Shown here one piece after another: positions 15,764-24,296 of a stretch of DNA of 36,670 nt (position 1 is its first letter; every line of letters starts with the position of its first letter). A model generated the notes under the pieces. That model saw only the letters and a list, made by a program, of their open reading frames with translations, did no database searches and had not been told where the DNA came from. The translations under genes were made by a program, and so were the position numbers. This DNA comes from Insolitispirillum peregrinum (lineage in GTDB: Bacteria; Pseudomonadota; Alphaproteobacteria; Rhodospirillales; Rhodospirillaceae), in assembly GCF_900156605.1 (NCBI RefSeq), contig NZ_FTOA01000014.1, forward strand, positions 1-36,670. The letters run 5' to 3'.

Positions 15764-17514
15764 TGGACGGAACAGACTCCGACCAGCTGCGCCAGCACCG
15801 GCGCTGGATGGTGGCCTGGGTGGCAGGATTCCTGCCGCCCCGGTTGCGCCGTCTGGCGGTGGTGCTGGCGTTGTCGTTGCTGGCCACCGCCGCCGGGCTG
15901 GTGCAGCCGATGCTGACCAAGGCGCTGATCGATCAGGCCTTGCCCGACCGGCGGATGGATCTGGTGATCCTGCTGTGTGGTGGCCTGTTCGCCATGTCGG
16001 TGTTTTCATTGCTGTTGGGGTACGGGACGCGCTTGCTGTACGTGCGGGTTTCGGGCGACCTGTTGTTTTCCCTGCGGGAATCGCTGTTCCGCCACCTGAT
16101 GAGCCTGTCGCCGCGCTGGTTTGCCCGTGCCCGCGAGGGCGACCTGTTCAGCCGTCTGGATGGCGATATTACCGAGGTCCAGCGCTTTACCCTCGACGGT
16201 GCGCTGGCGGCGATCAATGCCACCTTTGCCCTGATCGGGGCGGTGATTGCAATGATCAGCCTGAGTGTGCCGCTGACGCTGATGTGTCTGGCGGTGCTGC
16301 CGTTGCAGATGGCGCTGGTGGCACGCTTTCGTCCCCGTATCGAGCAGCAGACCCGGCAGGTGCGCCAGCGGGCGGCTGATCTGGGGGCGTTCTTTTTCGA
16401 CACTTTGCCCGCCGCCAAGGTCATTCAGGCCCATTCGGCGCAAGAGCGGGAAAGCGACCGCCTGCACCGGCTGAACGGTCTGTACCTTGACGAGCTGCTG
16501 CGGCAGGAGCGTCTGGGGTTCTTTGCCGGTGCCGGACCGTCGCTGATCATGAGCGCGGCAACGGCGCTGATTTTCGTCTTTGGCGCGGCCAGTGTGCTGG
16601 GTCAGAGCCTGACCATCGGGGCAATGGTGGCCTTTACCTCCTATCTGGGGCGGGCGGCGGCTCCCTTGCAGTCGTACCTCGGCCTGTGGGTGGCCAGTCG
16701 GCGGGCGCTGGTCAGCCTCGACCGTCTTGCCGAGCTGCGACTGGTGCCGCCAGAGGTCTGTTCCCCAGCCTCGCCGCAGCCGTTGCCAGATCCGCTGCGC
16801 GGGGCGGTGTCGCTGCGGCAGGTGATGCTGGGCCATGATCGACAGCGCCCGCTGCTGCGGGATTTGTCGCTGGAGATTGCCGCAGGCTCCAAAGTGGCGC
16901 TGATCGGGCCGTCGGGGTGCGGGAAAAGCACTCTCTGTGACCTGCTGTTGCGGCTGTATGACCCCGATCAGGGCGAGGTCTGTCTGGATGGCGTGCCGTT
17001 GCCGCGTCTCGATCTGCTGGCGTTGCGGCAGGTGGTGGCGGTGGTGGCGCAGGATGTGGTGCTGTTGCCCGGTTCGCTGGCCGACAACATCGCCTATGGC
17101 GTCGCCCATCCCACCCGCGAGGCGATCGAGCAGGCCGCCGAAACCGCCGGGCTGGCCGAGGTGATCGCCGCGTTGCCGCACGGGCTGGACAGTCCGGTCG
17201 GCAGCCATGGCCGCCTGTTGTCCGGCGGGCAGCGGCAGCGGGTGGCGCTGGCGCGGGCGGTGCTGCAACGGCCCCGGGTGCTGATCCTCGACGAAGTCAC
17301 CACCGGCCTTGACCCGGCCCTGCGTGATGCGGTGCTGGCGACGCTCGACCGGCAATTCGCGGACTGTACACGGATCATCGTTAGCCATGACCCGCAGGTG
17401 ATGGCGGGCTGTGATCAGGTGGTGGATCTGGAGCATTGTGCGAAAAGTGGGAACCGGTTTTCGCAACAACAATGCGGCAACGTAAGATATGAGATCAGTG
17501 GGCGTCACAGTTGA
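15763..17514 (+). CDS. qhpF: QhpF ABC exporter (fused membrane and ATPase domains)
   Basis: A 583-residue half-transporter. Residues 1-300 hold about six membrane helices of the ABC exporter type and residues 340-560 the ATPase, with Walker A GPSGCGKST, signature LLSGGQRQRVALARA, Walker B RVLILDEVTTG and the switch His in IIVSHDP. In QHNDH clusters it exports the cross-linked QhpC to the periplasm. The start overlaps the qhpB stop. The last roughly 24 residues, after VVDLEH, are encoded by a dispersed palindromic repeat and the sequence beyond it, so the natural C-terminus has probably been replaced by insertion of the repeat. The ATPase core is intact, so function is probably retained. Confidence 0.92.
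   Translation: MDGTDSDQLRQHRRWMVAWVAGFLPPRLRRLAVVLALSLLATAAGLVQPMLTKALIDQALPDRRMDLVILLCGGLFAMSVFSLLLGYGTRLLYVRVSGDLLFSLRESLFRHLMSLSPRWFARAREGDLFSRLDGDITEVQRFTLDGALAAINATFALIGAVIAMISLSVPLTLMCLAVLPLQMALVARFRPRIEQQTRQVRQRAADLGAFFFDTLPAAKVIQAHSAQERESDRLHRLNGLYLDELLRQERLGFFAGAGPSLIMSAATALIFVFGAASVLGQSLTIGAMVAFTSYLGRAAAPLQSYLGLWVASRRALVSLDRLAELRLVPPEVCSPASPQPLPDPLRGAVSLRQVMLGHDRQRPLLRDLSLEIAAGSKVALIGPSGCGKSTLCDLLLRLYDPDQGEVCLDGVPLPRLDLLALRQVVAVVAQDVVLLPGSLADNIAYGVAHPTREAIEQAAETAGLAEVIAALPHGLDSPVGSHGRLLSGGQRQRVALARAVLQRPRVLILDEVTTGLDPALRDAVLATLDRQFADCTRIIVSHDPQVMAGCDQVVDLEHCAKSGNRFSQQQCGNVRYEISGRHS
17431..17464 (+). repeat. Dispersed 34-bp palindromic repeat, copy a (inside the 3' end of qhpF)
   Basis: The unit reads GAGCATTGTGCGAAAA, then GTGGGAACCGG, then TTTTCGC, giving a 7-8 bp stem around an 11-nt centre. 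Copy c at 33901-33934 is the same 34 bp in reverse orientation; copy b at 27606-27638 is a diverged version. I recall similar GTGGGAACCGG-centred palindromes as common intergenic repeats in other alphaproteobacteria, but cannot verify that here. Confidence 0.85.
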
Positions 17515-17539
17515 CGGCCACTGATCGGGGGGCAGTGTC

Positions 17540-18277
17540 ATGCGTGTCGGGGTGATTGATACCGGGCTGGCTCCTGCCGTGCTGGCGGCGGGCGGGGTGC
17601 TGCTGGGCGAAGGGCAGGAGGCGCACGGCCACGGGGTGCTGACCTCGACCCTGTTGACGGCGACCATCCCGCCGTCAGCCCTGTTGTGTGTGCCGGTGTT
17701 CGATGAGCGCGGCGTCACCACCCCGCTGGCGGTGGCCGAAGCCCTTGACCGCCTGTGTGCCGAAGGGGTCGGGATGATCCTGCTGGCGTTGGGACTGGCC
17801 CATGACCGCGACGTGCTGCGTGATGCCTGCCTGCGGGCGGTGGCGGCGGGTGTGCTGCTGGTGGCGTCGGCTCCGGCACGCGGCGGAGCCTGCTATCCGG
17901 CGTCCTATCCGGCGGTGATCTCGGTCTGTGGCGATGCCCGCTGTCAGGATGGCGAGGCCAGTTGGCTGGGCGGAACCCCGGCGCTGTTCGGGGCCTCGCC
18001 GTTGCCGCCGTCTTCGGCTCCGCGCACCATGGCCGGGGCCAGCATGGCCGCCGCCCGCTTTGCCGCCTGGGCTTATCCCCGGCTGATCGACGCGCCGGAT
18101 ATCGCAGAAGCCCTGCGGACTTTTCCCGCTGCCTGTGCTTATCATGGGCGGGAACGGATTGGTGGGGGGATGCATGACGAAAACGGTGGTGATGATCGGC
18201 GCCCTGCTGGCAGCAGCGGTGCTGATGCCGCAGCGGGATGCCGGGGCGGTGGTGATTCTGGACAGCACATGGCGTGA
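17540..18277 (+). CDS. qhpE: QhpE subtilisin-like leader protease
   Basis: A 245-residue minimal subtilase with no signal peptide. The catalytic triad is visible as Asp7 (VIDTG), His31 (GHGV) and Ser168 (GASMAAARFAAW). The oxyanion Asn region is unusual (VASAPARGG, no clear Asn). In the QHNDH system QhpE removes the QhpC leader in the cytoplasm after cross-linking. The domain seems to end around residue 205; the last 35 residues are Gly/Asp/Ala-rich low-complexity sequence that overlaps the signal-peptide codons of the following protease gene by 104 nt in another frame. The 3' end may therefore be read-through past an ancestral stop. GGGGGGCAG precedes the ATG. Confidence 0.9.
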   Translation: MRVGVIDTGLAPAVLAAGGVLLGEGQEAHGHGVLTSTLLTATIPPSALLCVPVFDERGVTTPLAVAEALDRLCAEGVGMILLALGLAHDRDVLRDACLRAVAAGVLLVASAPARGGACYPASYPAVISVCGDARCQDGEASWLGGTPALFGASPLPPSSAPRTMAGASMAAARFAAWAYPRLIDAPDIAEALRTFPAACAYHGRERIGGGMHDENGGDDRRPAGSSGADAAAGCRGGGDSGQHMA

Positions 18278-19103
18278 AGACGGCGGCAGCAAGGGGCAGG
18301 AGAGCAAAGGCTTCGCCTCGGCGCTGGCGCTGGCTGCTCAACCGCAATTCGCGGCGGTGTTGGCGTTTGCCAGTGATGGCACAACGTGGGGCGAAGCATC
18401 GGGAACGTGGATCGGCAACGACGACCAGAACCGCGCCTACATCCTGACCGCCGCCCACGTCTTTGAACTGCCCGCCCGCACGGATGCCTATGTGGTGCGC
18501 GGGCCGAACGGCAAGATACTGAAGATCGACAAACTGTGGCTGCATCCGCGCTGGAACGGCGATACCGACACCCGGACCGGCTATGACATTGCCCTGTTGC
18601 GCCTGAGCGGCCCGGTCACTGGTATCGGCGAGCCGCCGGTGCTGTATTCGGGCAAGGCCGAAGCAGGCAAGCTGCTGACCTTTGTCGGCTATGGCAGCCG
18701 GGGCATCGGCAGCACCGGCCAGCAGGACCGTTTTTACAGCGGATCGGACAAGGCAGCGGCGCAGGGGGTGGTGGACCAGTTCGAGCCGTTCGACAAAACC
18801 GCCTCGGACAGCGACGACGCCGGGAATTACCTCGGCGTGTTCCTGCCAAAAGAAGACGGCAGCCTGAAAAACCCCTATGGCGGCAAGAACCGCCCGGTCA
18901 ACCGGCTGGTCGGCCTGCTGGGGTCCGGCGACAGCGGCGGCTCGGCATGGATTCAGACTGGCGGTCAGTGGCTGCTGGCCGGGATCAATTCCAACGGCGA
19001 CAACAACGCCGAATACGGCAGCTCGTCATGGTTCTGCCGGGTGTCGCCGCACCGCGAATGGATCAGCCGCATTTTCCCGGCGGCAAAGTTTCAGGGGGAG
19101 TGA
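18174..19103 (+). CDS. Exported trypsin-like (S1) serine protease linked to the qhp operon
   Basis: A 309-residue protein with a signal peptide (residues 1-25, cleavage near DAGA) and a complete chymotrypsin-fold triad: His95 in LTAAHVF, Asp138 in GYDIALLRL and Ser254 in GSGDSGGSAW. It should act in the periplasm or outside the cell. I do not know it as a standard qhp component; the usual set ends with the protease QhpE, exporter QhpF and flavoprotein QhpG. GGGGGG precedes the ATG, and the gene overlaps qhpE by 104 nt, so it is almost certainly cotranscribed. It could trim exported QhpC or degrade proteins to supply amines; neither is shown. Codon use is like the qhp genes. Confidence 0.88.
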   Translation: MTKTVVMIGALLAAAVLMPQRDAGAVVILDSTWREDGGSKGQESKGFASALALAAQPQFAAVLAFASDGTTWGEASGTWIGNDDQNRAYILTAAHVFELPARTDAYVVRGPNGKILKIDKLWLHPRWNGDTDTRTGYDIALLRLSGPVTGIGEPPVLYSGKAEAGKLLTFVGYGSRGIGSTGQQDRFYSGSDKAAAQGVVDQFEPFDKTASDSDDAGNYLGVFLPKEDGSLKNPYGGKNRPVNRLVGLLGSGDSGGSAWIQTGGQWLLAGINSNGDNNAEYGSSSWFCRVSPHREWISRIFPAAKFQGE

Positions 19104-19135
19104 GGGGGGCAATACATGTTAGAATAGGAGTAAAG

Positions 19136-19187
19136 GTGTGGAGCACTGCTCCACACCTCGCCGGGGCCTTGAGGCCTCGGACCCCAT
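19136..19187 (-). repeat. Dispersed double-hairpin repeat, copy 2
   Basis: Reverse orientation to copy 1. The short hairpin is extended to 9 bp (GTGTGGAGC with GCTCCACAC) while the long one carries one mismatch. Similarity to copy 3 continues beyond the core into TATGATCAAAG-like sequence (here TTTGATCATAG to about 19204). It lies between the S1 protease gene and the AT-rich metallo-hydrolase gene. From its end to 19351 the DNA is AT-rich with no gene. Confidence 0.8.
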
Positions 19188-19351
19188 CTTTGATCATAGA
19201 AAAGTGTGTGTGGGGATCTTGTCCCATGGAATCAATATGGGCAAAAATCTACTATTTTTTGTTAACTGTCTTGGATTGTGGAGGTTGGCGAATTTTCCAA
19301 AAAGTTTCCCCTTAAAAGTGTTTTATTGTATGTTATTCATCTATTAATTAT

Positions 19352-20707
19352 ATGGTGGCTAGCCCTGACGATATAACTGAAAAGGACGATGGGAGAATGA
19401 TACCCTTTTTATCGCAGTCTGTTGATATGGTTTTGGCGTTACCAATTCATGGTGAGGCTTTTTTATTGCGGCGTGGAGGTATACATGTCCTTGTTGATAG
19501 CGGATATAAAAAAGACAATATTTCCAACGTAATAAAAGAACATATTTGCGATGTGAATCGATTGGATATTGTTGTTTGTACGCATGGCGATGCTGATCAT
19601 GTTGGTGGCCTACCAGATTTGCTTAGAAGCTGGGGGAATAGTGTTGGTCAGGTATGGTTGCCTGGACGCTGGAGTAGTGTCATTCCTCAAGTTTATCGTG
19701 ACCCATCTTTGTTTTTTAATCAATTAGTTAATGAGCTTGATTCCAATTTAAGAAATCCGTCAGATAAAATTATTTCGGTAGTTCGATGTATGGGTAATGA
19801 TGAAAATATTCCAATTATTGAACAAGACATGGGGTACCAAATTCGGCAAGGTGAGATTAATGTGATTGAGGATTTAATTGATGATCCAATTGATTATTCA
19901 TTAGATATTGATCGTATTCCTCCTGAGCCAGAGTGGTTTATTAATCTTCGTAGAGATAAAGAAGTATTATGCAGTGATGTTGCGTATGATCATGCATATA
20001 AATCAGCTATCAGAAAAGTAAAATATAGGAAGAGAAAATTTATAAATTCAGAGTTTACTGATGATATATGTGAATATTGGTTGGGATTGATTGAGACTTC
20101 AGATGCTATTCGCAATATAGCAGCGTTGTGCATATCTCATTCAATACCAACTCGCTGGTTCGATTTCAATGGATTCATCAATAATGGGCTATCTTCTGGA
20201 GGTGTTAATGGTTTTCTGGTTCCAATCAACGCTATTGAACAGCCATCTATAGAAATTGAATACAGTTTATATATGAATCTTACGAAGATAAACCAAGAGA
20301 GTTTGGTTTTTTTTGCTCCACCAAGAAATTCTTTGTTGGGGGTCTTGTTTTGCGCAGATTCTCCATTGGGCGTTGGTCCAAACTTCAGTTACTCTTTTCT
20401 ACCAAGTTATTCTCCATTATCGCCAATAGTGGCGACGGTACCGCACCACGGAGCAGAAAGTAATGCAATTGCTTATCAACACCTTAAATCTTGGGGGGGT
20501 GTCGATGTGTTTCTACGTGCGGGTGGCACAATAAAACAACCGGGGCTGACATTTCTGAGGCAGAATGATTGTCCTCGACTATGTACTAAGTGTCCAAAGG
20601 TTGGTCATTCTCCGATGCTATCAGGGGTTGTATTTGTGCCGTATTATTGGCCGGGATTAATACCTTTTGGGCGGTTCTGCGACTGCTTCCCTCCCAATGG
20701 TCCTTGA
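19352..20707 (+). CDS. Metallo-beta-lactamase-fold hydrolase, AT-rich and probably acquired
   Basis: A 451-residue protein with the metal-binding signature THGDADHVGG (His78, Asp80, Asp82, His83), a preceding VDSG strand, and later the motif VPHHGAESN, an order resembling the hydrolase domain of ComEC/Rec2-type proteins. No membrane helices are present, so it is a soluble stand-alone enzyme. A Cys-rich tail (CPRLCTKC, then CDCF) may bind zinc. Base composition and codon use (AAT, GAT, TTA, ATA) are strikingly AT-rich against all neighbours. The first ATG lacks a ribosome site; the ATG 15 codons later, with AGGA upstream, may be the real start. The substrate is unknown. Confidence 0.8.
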   Translation: MVASPDDITEKDDGRMIPFLSQSVDMVLALPIHGEAFLLRRGGIHVLVDSGYKKDNISNVIKEHICDVNRLDIVVCTHGDADHVGGLPDLLRSWGNSVGQVWLPGRWSSVIPQVYRDPSLFFNQLVNELDSNLRNPSDKIISVVRCMGNDENIPIIEQDMGYQIRQGEINVIEDLIDDPIDYSLDIDRIPPEPEWFINLRRDKEVLCSDVAYDHAYKSAIRKVKYRKRKFINSEFTDDICEYWLGLIETSDAIRNIAALCISHSIPTRWFDFNGFINNGLSSGGVNGFLVPINAIEQPSIEIEYSLYMNLTKINQESLVFFAPPRNSLLGVLFCADSPLGVGPNFSYSFLPSYSPLSPIVATVPHHGAESNAIAYQHLKSWGGVDVFLRAGGTIKQPGLTFLRQNDCPRLCTKCPKVGHSPMLSGVVFVPYYWPGLIPFGRFCDCFPPNGP

Positions 20708-20846
20708 GTAATGAAAAGAAATATTCCAGTGATGCCTGCATTAGATGACTGTATATGACAGTTGAGCAACAAGCGCAGTCTGCTGCTTGAACTGCCCGGA
20801 GCCTCTGGTCCCGAACGTCCACTTGTGGTAAATGCTCCGGCCCCCA

Positions 20847-20918
20847 TTTTTCTTGTATGATCAAAGGACCGGGGTCCGGGGCCTCAAGGCCCCGGCGAGG
20901 TGTGGAGCAGCGCTCCAC
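20847..20918 (+). repeat. Dispersed double-hairpin repeat, copy 3
   Basis: Same double-hairpin unit as copy 1, with an additional upstream stretch (TTTTTCTTGTATGATCAAAG) shared with copy 2 in inverted orientation. Copies 2 and 3 therefore face each other around the metallo-hydrolase gene. The rest of the 20708-20940 gap holds no gene; the flanking genes converge here, so the hairpins could also act as a bidirectional terminator. Confidence 0.82.
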
Positions 20919-20940
20919 GCCCTTGTTTCCCCTTGTCCCC

Positions 20941-23229
20941 TTATTCCTCGGCCACGCAGTCCGAGAAGTAACGGATTTCACCGTTTTCGCCCTTTTCCTG
21001 CACCAGCCCGTGGATATCGGTCTCGAAACCCGGACATTCGCGCGAGAATTCACGGTTAAAGCGCAGGTAATCGACGATTTCCTTGCTGAAGACCTCGCCG
21101 GGGATCAGCAGCGGAATGCCGGGCGGGTACGGAGTCACCAGACTGGTGGTGACGCGGCCTTCCAGTTCGTCGATCGGCACGCGCTGGGTCTTGCGGCGGG
21201 CGATGTGTGAAAATGCTTCCGAGGGTGACATGGCCGGGCGGTGGTCGCCGAGGTAAATCTCGGTCGACAGGCGCGCCACATCGTACTTGGCATACAGCTG
21301 GTGAACGTGCTGCGACAGGTCGCGCAGGCCCATGCGTTCGTAATTGGGCTGCTTGGTGCAGAATTCGGGCATCACGCGCCACAGCGGTTGATTGCGGTCG
21401 TAATCGTCCTTGCACTGCTGGAGGGCGGCGAGCAGCGTGTTCCAGCGGCCCTTGGTGATGCCGATGGTGAACATGATGAAAAAGCTGTAGAGGCCGGTCT
21501 TTTCCACCACCACCCCGTGCTCGACGAGGTACTTGGAGACGATGGAGGCCGGGATGCCGCTTTCCTCGAACCGACCGTCGATGTTCAGGCCCGGGGTGAT
21601 GATCGTCGCCTTGATCGGGTCGAGCATGTTGAAGCCGCGCACCATGTCACCGAAGCCATGCCACGCATCTTCGCCCGAGGTTTCGACGGCTTCGCTGTCG
21701 GTCTTTTTCAGTTCCCAGTCGGCGGCGCGGCCAATGCCTTCTTCGGCCAGATTGTCCGGTCCCCAGACCTTGAACCACCAGTCGTCGCCGTATTCCTCGT
21801 CAACCTTGCGCATGGCGCGGCGGAAATCGAGTGCTTCGGCCAGACTTTCTTCGACCAGCGCGGTGCCGCCCGGCGGTTCCATCATCGCCGCCGCCACGTC
21901 GCAGCTGGCGATGATCGAATACTGCGGGCTGGTCGAGGTGTGCATCAGGTAGGATTCATTGAACAGGTGGCGGTCGAGCTTTGTTTCCTCGCTGTCCTGC
22001 ACCAGAATGTGGCTGGCCTGACTGATCCCGGCCAGCAGCTTGTGGACTGACTGGGTGGCATAGGTCACCGAATGCTTCATCCGGCCCCGTTTGCGGCCCA
22101 TCGCGTGATAGGTACCATAGAACGGATGAAAAGCCGCATGCGGCAGCCAGGCTTCGTCGAAATGCAGGGTCTCGACATAGCCGTCGAGCAGCTCCTTCAC
22201 CACTTCGGTGTTGTAGAGCACGCCGTCATAGGTCGATTGGGTCAGGGTCAGGATGCGCGGCTTGACCGTTTCGGGGTCAACGCCTTCCAGCAGCGGGTGC
22301 GAGCGGATTTTTTCCTTGATCGCCTCGGGCTCGAATTCCGAACGGTGGATCGGCCCGATGATGCCCCAGTGGTTGCGGGTCGGCTTGAGGAAAATCGGGA
22401 TCGCGCCGATCATCACGATCGCATGCAGGATCGACTTGTGACAATTGCGGTCAACGATCACCACATCGCCGGGGGCCACGCTGTGATGCCAAACCACCTT
22501 GTTGGAGGTGGAGGTGCCGTTGGTGACGAAATAGCAGTGGTCGGCGTTGAAAATGCGCGCGGCGTTCTTTTCGGAATCGCCGATGGCACCGTTGTGATCC
22601 AGCAACTGGCCCAGTTCTTCCACCGCGTTGCACACGTCGGCGCGCAGCATGTTTTCGCCGTAGAACTGGTGATACATCTGCCCGATGGGCGACTTCAGGA
22701 AGGCCACGCCACCCGAGTGTCCCGGGCAATGCCAGGAATAGGAACCGTCTTCGGCATAATTCAGCAGGGCCTTGAAGAACGGCGGCTGGATGTATTCGAG
22801 ATAGTTCTTGGCCTCGCGGATGATATGGCGGGCGACGAATTCCGGCGTGTCCTCGAAGGCATGGATAAAGCCGTGCAGCTCGCGCAGGACATCGTTCGGC
22901 AGATGCCGCGAGGTCTTGGTCTCGCCGTAGACATAGATCGGAACGTCTTCGTTCTTGGAGCGGACTTCCTGAATGAAGGTGCGCAGGTTCAGAACCGCCG
23001 GATCAAGATCGGGGCCGGGGGTGAATTCTTCGTCGTCGATGGACAGCACAAAAGCCGACGCCCGGCTCTGTTGCTGCGCGAATTGCGAAAGGTCGCCGTA
23101 GCTGGTCGCGCCCAGAACCTCGAAGCCTTCTTTTTCGATGGCTTCGGCAAGGGCCCGGATACCAAAGCCCGAGGTGTTCTCGGACCGAAAATCCTCATCG
23201 ATGATCACGATGGGAAAGTGAAACTTCAT
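20941..23229 (-). CDS. Orn/Lys/Arg decarboxylase, fold-type I PLP enzyme
   Basis: A 762-residue decarboxylase with the N-terminal wing (response-regulator-like) domain in residues 1-130, the PLP-binding domain with TNGTSTSNK, DRNCHKS and HFDEAWLPHAAFHP, the Schiff-base Lys397 in TQSVHKLLAG, and a C-terminal domain with GEVFSKEIV. Length and order fit the bacterial inducible arginine/lysine/ornithine class. Substrate specificity cannot be read; the product would be a polyamine or diamine (agmatine, cadaverine or putrescine), which makes a link to the nearby amine dehydrogenase conceivable but unproven. The chosen ATG has AGGAG 7 nt upstream; the frame is open further without a better start. 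Confidence 0.92.
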   Translation of the reverse strand: MKFHFPIVIIDEDFRSENTSGFGIRALAEAIEKEGFEVLGATSYGDLSQFAQQQSRASAFVLSIDDEEFTPGPDLDPAVLNLRTFIQEVRSKNEDVPIYVYGETKTSRHLPNDVLRELHGFIHAFEDTPEFVARHIIREAKNYLEYIQPPFFKALLNYAEDGSYSWHCPGHSGGVAFLKSPIGQMYHQFYGENMLRADVCNAVEELGQLLDHNGAIGDSEKNAARIFNADHCYFVTNGTSTSNKVVWHHSVAPGDVVIVDRNCHKSILHAIVMIGAIPIFLKPTRNHWGIIGPIHRSEFEPEAIKEKIRSHPLLEGVDPETVKPRILTLTQSTYDGVLYNTEVVKELLDGYVETLHFDEAWLPHAAFHPFYGTYHAMGRKRGRMKHSVTYATQSVHKLLAGISQASHILVQDSEETKLDRHLFNESYLMHTSTSPQYSIIASCDVAAAMMEPPGGTALVEESLAEALDFRRAMRKVDEEYGDDWWFKVWGPDNLAEEGIGRAADWELKKTDSEAVETSGEDAWHGFGDMVRGFNMLDPIKATIITPGLNIDGRFEESGIPASIVSKYLVEHGVVVEKTGLYSFFIMFTIGITKGRWNTLLAALQQCKDDYDRNQPLWRVMPEFCTKQPNYERMGLRDLSQHVHQLYAKYDVARLSTEIYLGDHRPAMSPSEAFSHIARRKTQRVPIDELEGRVTTSLVTPYPPGIPLLIPGEVFSKEIVDYLRFNREFSRECPGFETDIHGLVQEKGENGEIRYFSDCVAEE

Positions 23230-23353
23230 CGACCTGCTCCTGGTGCAACTGTCGGCGCGCATTTGTTCAGCGGCTGATCACAACGCCGGACACTATAATG
23301 AGTCAGCGGGGTATTGCACCTGACAAACAGGCTGTTGATGTGAAGATACAATG

Positions 23354-23383
23354 AAAAAGGGCCCCGGCTGAACCGGGACCCTT
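23354..23383 (-). terminator. Rho-independent terminator of tRNA-Met
   Basis: An 11-bp stem (AAGGGTCCCGG with CCGGGGCCCTT, one G-U pair), a 5-nt loop and a following T-run on the minus strand, starting 4 nt after the tRNA 3' end. Confidence 0.9.
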
Positions 23384-23387
23384 GAAC

Positions 23388-23464
23388 TGGTAGCGGAGGA
23401 GGGACTCGAACCCCCGACACGCGGATTATGATTCCGCTGCTCTAACCAGCTGAGCTACTCCGCC
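23388..23464 (-). tRNA. tRNA-Met (anticodon CAT)
   Basis: A 77-nt cloverleaf. Acceptor arms GGCGGAG and CTCCGCT pair (one G-U end pair), the D arm is GCTC/GAGC, the anticodon stem GCGGA/TCCGC encloses loop ATCATAA with anticodon CAT, and the T arm has GGTTCGAGTCC. The discriminator is A and CCA is encoded. The G1-U72 end pair and D-arm form suggest the elongator tRNA-Met; an Ile tRNA with modified CAT anticodon is not excluded. Confidence 0.95.
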
Positions 23465-23542
23465 ATAAAGGCCAGCGCGTCACCGCGCCAAGGTGGGTGG
23501 ATATACCAGGGTCACCCGGCCCTGTCAAGCGTCAATTTCACG

Positions 23543-23586
23543 AAAAAACCGCAGCCAGCCCGGCTGGTTAACCGCCGGGCTGGCTG
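23543..23586 (-). terminator. Rho-independent terminator of pyrE
   Basis: A perfect 13-bp stem (CAGCCAGCCCGGC with GCCGGGCTGGCTG) and a 9-nt loop, followed on the minus strand by CGG and six T, just after the pyrE stop. Confidence 0.92.
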
Positions 23587-23594
23587 ATGCCGGA

Positions 23595-24296
23595 TCAGGC
23601 CTGTTCGTCAGCGCCACGACCGCCACGGGCGGCCGACCACGACATCGGGTCGTGCAGGAAGGCGCGGACTTCGCTGATCTTTTCCTTGGTGAAGTGGCCG
23701 TCGGTTTCGGCGACTTCCAGCACGTCCCACCAGGTGGTCAGGAAGTGCATGGTCAGGCCCTGTTCTTCCAGCGCCTTGAGGGCGTTGGGGAACACACCGT
23801 AGTAGAACACCACGAACGCATGTTCGCAGGTGGCACCGGCGGCGCGCAGGGCGTTGAGGAAGTTCAGCTTGGAACCGCCATCGGTGGCGAGGTCTTCGAC
23901 CAGCAGAACGCGCTGGCCTTCCTTCAGGTCGCCTTCGATCTGCGCCATGCGGCCAAAGCCCTTGGGCTTCTTGCGCACGTACTGCATCGGCAGGTCCATC
24001 TTGTCGGCGACCCAGGCGGCATAGGGGATACCGGCGGTTTCGCCGCCAGCCACGGAGTCAAAGGCTTCATAGCCGACGTGGCGACCCATCAGCTCGACGG
24101 CCAGATCAATGATCTTCCGGCGGGCGCGCGGATAGGAAATGATCTTGCGGCAGTCGATGTAGACCGGGCTTTTCCAGCCAGCGGTCAGGGTGTACGGGTC
24201 TTCGGGGCGAAAGTTGATCGCCTTCAGCTCCAGCAGAATACGGGCAGCAGTCAGGGCAGCGGCCTTTTGCTCCGGCGTGCGGGAAACGGTCAGCAT
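23595..24296 (-). CDS. pyrE: Orotate phosphoribosyltransferase
   Basis: A 233-residue type I phosphoribosyltransferase that joins orotate to PRPP to give OMP in pyrimidine synthesis. The PRPP-binding loop is VLLVEDLATDGGSK, the Lys/Arg-rich YVRKKPKGFG flexible segment follows strand 3, and FDSVAGGETAGIPYA matches the family. AAGGA precedes the start. It stands alone, is divergent from the crotonase-family gene and has its own terminator. Confidence 0.93.
   Translation of the reverse strand: MLTVSRTPEQKAAALTAARILLELKAINFRPEDPYTLTAGWKSPVYIDCRKIISYPRARRKIIDLAVELMGRHVGYEAFDSVAGGETAGIPYAAWVADKMDLPMQYVRKKPKGFGRMAQIEGDLKEGQRVLLVEDLATDGGSKLNFLNALRAAGATCEHAFVVFYYGVFPNALKALEEQGLTMHFLTTWWDVLEVAETDGHFTKEKISEVRAFLHDPMSWSAARGGRGADEQA

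Noticed and set aside
19352-20707. Calling the metallo-hydrolase a competence protein ComEC
   Set aside because: It lacks the membrane competence domain and OB region; only the hydrolase-type motifs are shared.
23388-23464. tRNA-Met as the attachment site of an integrated element
   Set aside because: No integrase gene or repeated tRNA 3' segment was seen nearby, and flanking genes are housekeeping in character.
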